Position numbers and translations under genes: made by a program. A stretch of 64,000 nt of DNA. It comes from Sideroxyarcus sp. GTDB lineage: Bacteria; Pseudomonadota; Gammaproteobacteria; Burkholderiales; Gallionellaceae. Shown here piece after piece: positions 60,143 to 64,000 of the stretch. Within the stretch, counting starts at the first letter, position 1; every line of letters starts with the position of its first letter. The notes beneath the pieces are model-generated. The model did no database searches. It saw only the letters and a list, made by a program, of their open reading frames with translations, and was not told the DNA's origin. The stretch lies in assembly GCA_030651895.1 (NCBI GenBank), contig JAUSBR010000009.1:88354-152353 (forward strand), given 5' to 3'.

Positions 60143-61672
60143 TTATTTCGGACCCAGCTGGATCGCGTTGCTGACCAGTTGATGTACTCCGCCCACCATC
60201 TTGCGGTCAAAACCGTAGATGGGCAGGACCTTGGTAAATTGCGCCTTGCAGATGGCACAGATGGTCGCCATGAAATTGACGCCGTGTTCATCCACAGACT
60301 GCTTCAATACTTCCATGCGCGGCAATGCACCCTTGACGCGCAGTTCCAGCAGGTCGTCGGTCAGCACGCCGCCGCCGCCGCCGCAGCAGAAGGTCTGCTC
60401 GCGCGTGGTGTTGGGTGCCATCTCGACGAAATTGTTTGCCACCGCCTTGATGATATTGCGCGGGATCTCGAACTGGCCGCCGGGCAGATCGCCCATGCGC
60501 GAGCCGCGCGCCACGTTGCATGAATCGTGGAAGGTGATGATGTGCTTGTCGTTCAATGACTTGTCGAAAGTCAGGCGCTCGTCCTGGATCATGTCCCAGG
60601 TGAACTCGCAGATATGCGACGGCTGTTTGTAGCGGTGGTCCAGCTGTTTCTGCAGCATCTGCGCGAAGCGGTCGTTGGCGTCCGCGCCGTCGCCCACACC
60701 GGTCAGGGTGTTCCAGAAGCTGTAGGCCACGCGCCAGGCATGGCCGCACTCGCCCACCACGATACGTTTGACACCCAGTTCCAGCGCGGCCTGACGGATA
60801 CGCATGGCGATGGTGCGCAGCTGGTCGTAGTTGCCGATGAACATGCCGAAGTTACCCGCCTCGGAAGACATCGACGACAGCGTCCAGCTGGTGCCGGTCG
60901 CATGGAACACCTTGGCGTAACCGATCAGGCTGTCGATATGCGGTTCGGCGAAGAAGTCGGCCGACGGCGTGATCAGCAGCACTTCCGCGCCCTTCACATC
61001 GATGGGGAACTTCACGTCGACGCCGGTGGCATCTTTGACGTCTTCTTCCAGACCTTCCAGCGTGTCGATCAGCGCCGGGCCGGGCAGGCCGAGGTTGTTG
61101 CCGATCTTGTGCACCTTGCCGATGATCTCGTTGGAGTACTTCTGGCCGTAGCCGATATGGTCGAGGATCTCGCGCGCCGCCATGGTGATTTCGGCGGTGT
61201 CGATACCGTAGGGGCAGAACACCGAGCAGCGGCGGCACTCGGAACACTGGTGGTAATAGTTGAACCACTCGTCCAGCACTTCGCGCGTCAGATCGCGCGC
61301 GCCGACGAGTTTGGGGAACAGTTTGCCGGGAATGGTGAAGTAGCGGCGGTAAACGCTGCGCATCAGGTCCTGGCGCGCCACCGGCATGTTCTTCGGATCC
61401 TGTGTGCCGATGAAGTAGTGGCATTTGTCGGAGCAGGCGCCGCAGTGCACGCAGGCGTCCATGAACACGCGGAACGAACGGTACTTGTTCAGCAGATCAC
61501 CCATCTTGGCGATGGCCTTGTCATGCCAGTCATCAACCAATTTACCGGGGAAGCCGAGGGCTTCGTTGATCTTCTCGTTGGCGACGAACGGGCCCTTCCC
61601 TTCCATCGCGCCGGGTATCAGCGCGGGGATGATGGGGATGGTACGGTAGGCTGGCGCTACGATATCTGCCAT
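60143..61672 (-). CDS. dsrK: DsrK, HdrD-like catalytic subunit
   Basis: 509 residues. Two classical [4Fe-4S] motifs (CVHCGACSDKC at 74-84 and CSECRRCSVFCP) are followed by CCG domains with the special cluster motif FCCGGGGG, as in heterodisulfide reductase HdrD. It acts on the DsrC trisulfide/disulfide at the cytoplasmic face. I chose the ATG reading MADIVAPAYR, 1 base after the dsrM stop; the longer frame overlaps dsrM. Confidence 0.95.
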   Translation of the reverse strand: MADIVAPAYRTIPIIPALIPGAMEGKGPFVANEKINEALGFPGKLVDDWHDKAIAKMGDLLNKYRSFRVFMDACVHCGACSDKCHYFIGTQDPKNMPVARQDLMRSVYRRYFTIPGKLFPKLVGARDLTREVLDEWFNYYHQCSECRRCSVFCPYGIDTAEITMAAREILDHIGYGQKYSNEIIGKVHKIGNNLGLPGPALIDTLEGLEEDVKDATGVDVKFPIDVKGAEVLLITPSADFFAEPHIDSLIGYAKVFHATGTSWTLSSMSSEAGNFGMFIGNYDQLRTIAMRIRQAALELGVKRIVVGECGHAWRVAYSFWNTLTGVGDGADANDRFAQMLQKQLDHRYKQPSHICEFTWDMIQDERLTFDKSLNDKHIITFHDSCNVARGSRMGDLPGGQFEIPRNIIKAVANNFVEMAPNTTREQTFCCGGGGGVLTDDLLELRVKGALPRMEVLKQSVDEHGVNFMATICAICKAQFTKVLPIYGFDRKMVGGVHQLVSNAIQLGPK

Positions 61673-61673
61673 T

Positions 61674-62405
61674 TCAGTTCTTCTCCGATTCCAGTTTGGC
61701 AGCCCACGCACTCAGATGGCGCTTTTCGCGCGGATCGTCTTTCTGATTGCGTGTTGGTGAGAAAAAGACTCCCGGTGCGTGCAGCAATTTGCTGAAGGGG
61801 AACACAACCAGGAGCGCTACAACCATTGACAGATGCGCGACCAGCAACAGGTCGGACGGCAGCACCTGCACATTGAAATGCATCAGACCGAGGAAATATC
61901 CTTTCACCGCGACCACATCGGTGTGCGCGACGAACTTCATCATCAGGCCGGATACGGCGATGCCGATCAACAGCAGCAGCATCAGATGATCGGAAGGCGT
62001 GGAGATATAACGGATGCGCTCGACGAACAGGCGGCGCCCCCACAGACCGAGCAGACCCAGCAGCATGGTGATGCCCGCATAGATGCCGAACGGCTGGATG
62101 AATTCGACCCAAGCCCACACCGGGTCGGTAAAATAGCGCAGATGGCGCAATGTCACCAGTGCCAGGCTGGCATGGAACAACATGCCGAATCCCCAGATCC
62201 ACAAGTTCGATTTGAACAGACTTTCGAAGAACACGACCTCGCGCGTCATGCGCAACACCACGCCGCCCGTGGTGGTCGGCGCGGGTGTGGTCGGTATCTT
62301 CAGCGGAGCCGGGGTACGGGCGTAGGTATTGATGCGATAGAGCAAACCTACGACGAACAACAGCGTAGCGAGGTAGAACAGGATCGCAAAAACGATGCTC
62401 GCCAT
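61674..62405 (-). CDS. dsrM: DsrM, membrane cytochrome b subunit
   Basis: 243 residues, about five or six helices, NarI-like di-haem b subunit partner of DsrK. Candidate haem ligands are in GFGMLFHASLALVTLRHLR, TPSDHLMLLLLIG and LLLVAHLSMVV. It follows dsrC by 27 bases. The C-terminal tail is short and charged. Confidence 0.93.
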   Translation of the reverse strand: MASIVFAILFYLATLLFVVGLLYRINTYARTPAPLKIPTTPAPTTTGGVVLRMTREVVFFESLFKSNLWIWGFGMLFHASLALVTLRHLRYFTDPVWAWVEFIQPFGIYAGITMLLGLLGLWGRRLFVERIRYISTPSDHLMLLLLIGIAVSGLMMKFVAHTDVVAVKGYFLGLMHFNVQVLPSDLLLVAHLSMVVALLVVFPFSKLLHAPGVFFSPTRNQKDDPREKRHLSAWAAKLESEKN

Positions 62406-62432
62406 GAGTGAATCCCTATCGCTAGACCTGAA

Positions 62433-62768
62433 TTAAATGCAACCGGTGGGCTTGGGCAGACCGGCGATCTTGCACGCCTGCTTGCCGGGGCCGTACGGGA
62501 ACAGACCATACAGGTACTCGCTGGTGCCCTTTTCGGCGCCCAGCTTCTTGCCGATAGCCTTAGTCAGCACGCGCACAGCCGGAGCGATCTGGTATTCCTC
62601 GAAGTATTCGCGCAGGAAGTTGACGACTTCCCAATGCTGTTCGGTCATGGTGATGCTTTCGGTCTGCGCCATGTAGTTGGCGATGTCCGTGTTCCAGTCG
62701 GCCAGATTGACCAGATAACCTTCTTCGTCTGTTTCGTAGGATTTGCCCGCGACTTCGATGTTAGCCAT
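62433..62768 (-). CDS. dsrC: DsrC sulfur carrier
   Basis: 111 residues of the TusE/DsrC family. The flexible C-terminal arm has both functional cysteines, Cys99 and Cys110 (a CX10C spacing ending in GCI), so it is a true DsrC rather than a TusE-like or regulatory homologue. It carries sulfur between DsrEFH, DsrAB and DsrK. AAGGAGA precedes the ATG. Confidence 0.97.
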   Translation of the reverse strand: MANIEVAGKSYETDEEGYLVNLADWNTDIANYMAQTESITMTEQHWEVVNFLREYFEEYQIAPAVRVLTKAIGKKLGAEKGTSEYLYGLFPYGPGKQACKIAGLPKPTGCI

Positions 62769-62796
62769 GCTATTTCTCCTTCAATGTGTTGCAGTT

Positions 62797-63093
62797 TTAA
62801 AGCCAGGATTGGCAGGTTTTGTTATTGCTGGTCAGATCGACGAAACCGCCGTAATCCACCCCGGTGACACCGTCCATGAGCCGGTCGCCGAGACCGCGCG
62901 CTTCCAGATCCGGCAGCAGCACGTGCAATTTGAATTTACCCATCGCGGCTTTCAGCTTGGCTTCGGCAGCATTGCCCTTGGTCACCGCGTAGACCGCGTC
63001 TTCGATGAACAGAATGTCCCCGCCCGCTGCCGTGTTAAGGCAAGTATCCAGCGTGCTGCTGTTCAGGGGCGATTGGTTGATGATATGTAACAT
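62797..63093 (-). CDS. dsrH: DsrH
   Basis: 98 residues, TusB/DsrH subunit of the DsrE2F2H2 hexamer. STLDTCLNTAAGGDILFIED holds its single conserved cysteine. AAGGGGGA ribosome site. Confidence 0.93.
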   Translation of the reverse strand: MLHIINQSPLNSSTLDTCLNTAAGGDILFIEDAVYAVTKGNAAEAKLKAAMGKFKLHVLLPDLEARGLGDRLMDGVTGVDYGGFVDLTSNNKTCQSWL

Positions 63094-63103
63094 GTAATCC
63101 CCC

Positions 63104-63469
63104 TTAGAAACTCAAGACCACGTCCTGCTCGTCCATCAGCTTGCCCATTTCGGCACGGCTGAGCACGGTGACGGGCACCAGGAAATCTTCTTCAGTCAGA
63201 CCGCGTGCAGCCATGGCTTCCTTTTCGACATAGAGTTTCTCGATGTCGTAGTCTTCCAGTGCGCGGTAGGCAGGCGAGAAGTTCTTGGTCTCGATGCCCT
63301 TGGTCTGCTGACCCTTCTTCAACTGATATACGCCGTCATCCAGGAAGGCCAGAGATACGTCCTGGTCGAAGGCTGCGGTGATCAACACCACTTCCAGCGA
63401 CTCCAGCGCGTAGATCGTGCCGTAAGGTGCCTTGCGGTTGACGAACATGAATTTTTTTGCGTCACTCAT
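63104..63469 (-). CDS. dsrF: DsrF
   Basis: 121 residues, TusC/DsrF subunit (MFVNRKAPYGTIYALESLEV, LAFLDDGVYQL). It contains no cysteine, consistent with a structural role in the hexamer. GGAGAGACGG precedes the ATG. Confidence 0.92.
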   Translation of the reverse strand: MSDAKKFMFVNRKAPYGTIYALESLEVVLITAAFDQDVSLAFLDDGVYQLKKGQQTKGIETKNFSPAYRALEDYDIEKLYVEKEAMAARGLTEEDFLVPVTVLSRAEMGKLMDEQDVVLSF

Positions 63470-63480
63470 TCCGTCTCTCC

Positions 63481-63840
63481 TTAATCGCCGAAGGTGACCA
63501 GACGGTCACACTTGATACCGGCTTCCACCAGCTGCCCCAGTCCCGAGATACGGAAACCCTGGGCCAGGTTCTCTTCCTTGATACCGCGACGCAGCGCAGC
63601 CGCGACGCACACCACCAGGTCGACCTTGTGCTCTTCCGCCAGTTTGGTCCAGCGGTTCACGATGTGGCGGTCATCCTGCGGCGGCTCGGTCAGCCGGGTC
63701 GCGTTGTTGACGCCATCGTGATAGAAGAACACGCGCCATACTTCGTGCCCCTTCTCGATGGCGGCCTTGGCGAACAGATAGGCCGAGTCGCTGGATTGAT
63801 GCTGGTAAGGACCTTCGTTAACGACGATTCCGTATTTCAT
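63481..63840 (-). CDS. dsrE: DsrE
   Basis: 119 residues, TusD/DsrE subunit. The active cysteine, Cys78, is in DLVVCVAAALRRG, the position used to accept sulfur in the family. ATG follows GAGGTAGAGTG, 13 bases after the dsrB stop. Confidence 0.94.
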   Translation of the reverse strand: MKYGIVVNEGPYQHQSSDSAYLFAKAAIEKGHEVWRVFFYHDGVNNATRLTEPPQDDRHIVNRWTKLAEEHKVDLVVCVAAALRRGIKEENLAQGFRISGLGQLVEAGIKCDRLVTFGD

Positions 63841-63853
63841 CACTCTACCTCGC

Positions 63854-64000
63854 TCAGAAACGGATGTGCGTCGATGCGTTCAGGTTGTAACGAGAACCGC
63901 GCCAGTCGTCGATCAGGTACTTGGTGAACGGCAGACCGGTCTTCTCGAAGAAACGCGGCCAGCCGATACGGTCGATCCAGTCGGCGATACGCTCCCATGG
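63854..64000 (-). CDS. dsrB: DsrB, dissimilatory sulfite reductase beta subunit (3' end only)
   Basis: The last 48 codons and stop of dsrB, cut by the window edge. The C-terminal peptide includes RIGWPRFFEKTGLPFTKYLI and DDWRGSRYNLNAST, typical of DsrB. dsrA should lie further right. Confidence 0.9.
   Translation of the reverse strand, partial: PWERIADWIDRIGWPRFFEKTGLPFTKYLIDDWRGSRYNLNASTHIRF

Noticed and set aside
1..64000. CRISPR array, rRNA operon or prophage
   Set aside because: No regularly spaced direct repeats, no rRNA-like sequence and no phage structural genes were seen.

Overview
The window reads as a chromosomal segment of a GC-rich betaproteobacterial chemolithotroph. It carries an oxidative-type dsr (reverse dissimilatory sulfite reductase) cluster with dsrEFH, dsrC and dsrL, a membrane-anchored Hyb-type uptake [NiFe] hydrogenase, pycAB and pyruvate phosphate dikinase, and the neighbour pairs trmJ-cysE-iscR and surE-pcm-nlpD. 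This combination suggests a sulfur- and H2-oxidising member of the Nitrosomonadales (Gallionellaceae/Sideroxydans- or Sulfuricella-like). That placement is inferred from gene content only.

Layout. 1-2.1 kb (minus): iscR, cysE, trmJ, then a 143-bp MITE-like palindrome. 2.2-7.9 kb (plus): suhB, pit, DUF47, thioesterase and mutS; mutS carries an in-frame palindromic repeat. 7.9-21.7 kb is a mosaic of small accessory and housekeeping genes: an AT-rich PIN-domain gene, an SCP2-CZB fusion behind a sigma28-like promoter, an orphan FliD-like protein, a stand-alone CheB, a 2OG-Fe(II) oxygenase, a C_GCAxxG redox protein overlapping a PDC-sensor gene, an FAD oxidoreductase, a coiled-coil protein with internal duplication, a GpsA-like dehydrogenase and PilU. 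22.1-27.9 kb (plus): hybO-hybA-hybB-hybC-hybD-hypC, ending in a clear terminator. 28-35.7 kb: ppdK, an AT-rich ankyrin protein and convergent pycB-pycA. 36-38.6 kb: a radical SAM gene, then a PoNi-type immunity gene with a short remnant of an upstream coupled gene, bracketed by REP repeats and a REP-associated (RAYT) transposase. 38.6-41 kb (minus): nlpD-pcm-surE, with no rpoS after nlpD.

43.7-64 kb is almost entirely on the minus strand. In transcription order: dsrB(partial)-EFHC-MKLJOP-N, DUF4202, cysG, a DUF302-like periplasmic protein, an ankyrin protein, two small proteins (one Cys-rich), apbC/mrp, moaC-moaD-moaE-mobB-mobA-moeA-mogA and a TPR/FGE-like protein. Many junctions overlap by 1-4 bases, so translation is probably coupled over long stretches. 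The gene order fits together: CysG makes siroheme, DsrN is the siroheme amidase for DsrAB, DsrEFH/DsrC relay sulfur, DsrMKJOP links DsrC to the quinone pool, DsrL is the NAD(P)H-linked flavoprotein, and ApbC plus the moa/mob/moe genes supply Fe-S and molybdenum cofactors.

A recurring feature is short palindromic repeats lying inside reading frames: mutS (36 codons), the 3' end of mobB, and the inter-domain linker of dsrN. The clearest recent-mobility spot is the REP/RAYT region around the immunity gene. No tRNA, rRNA, CRISPR array or complete insertion sequence was seen.
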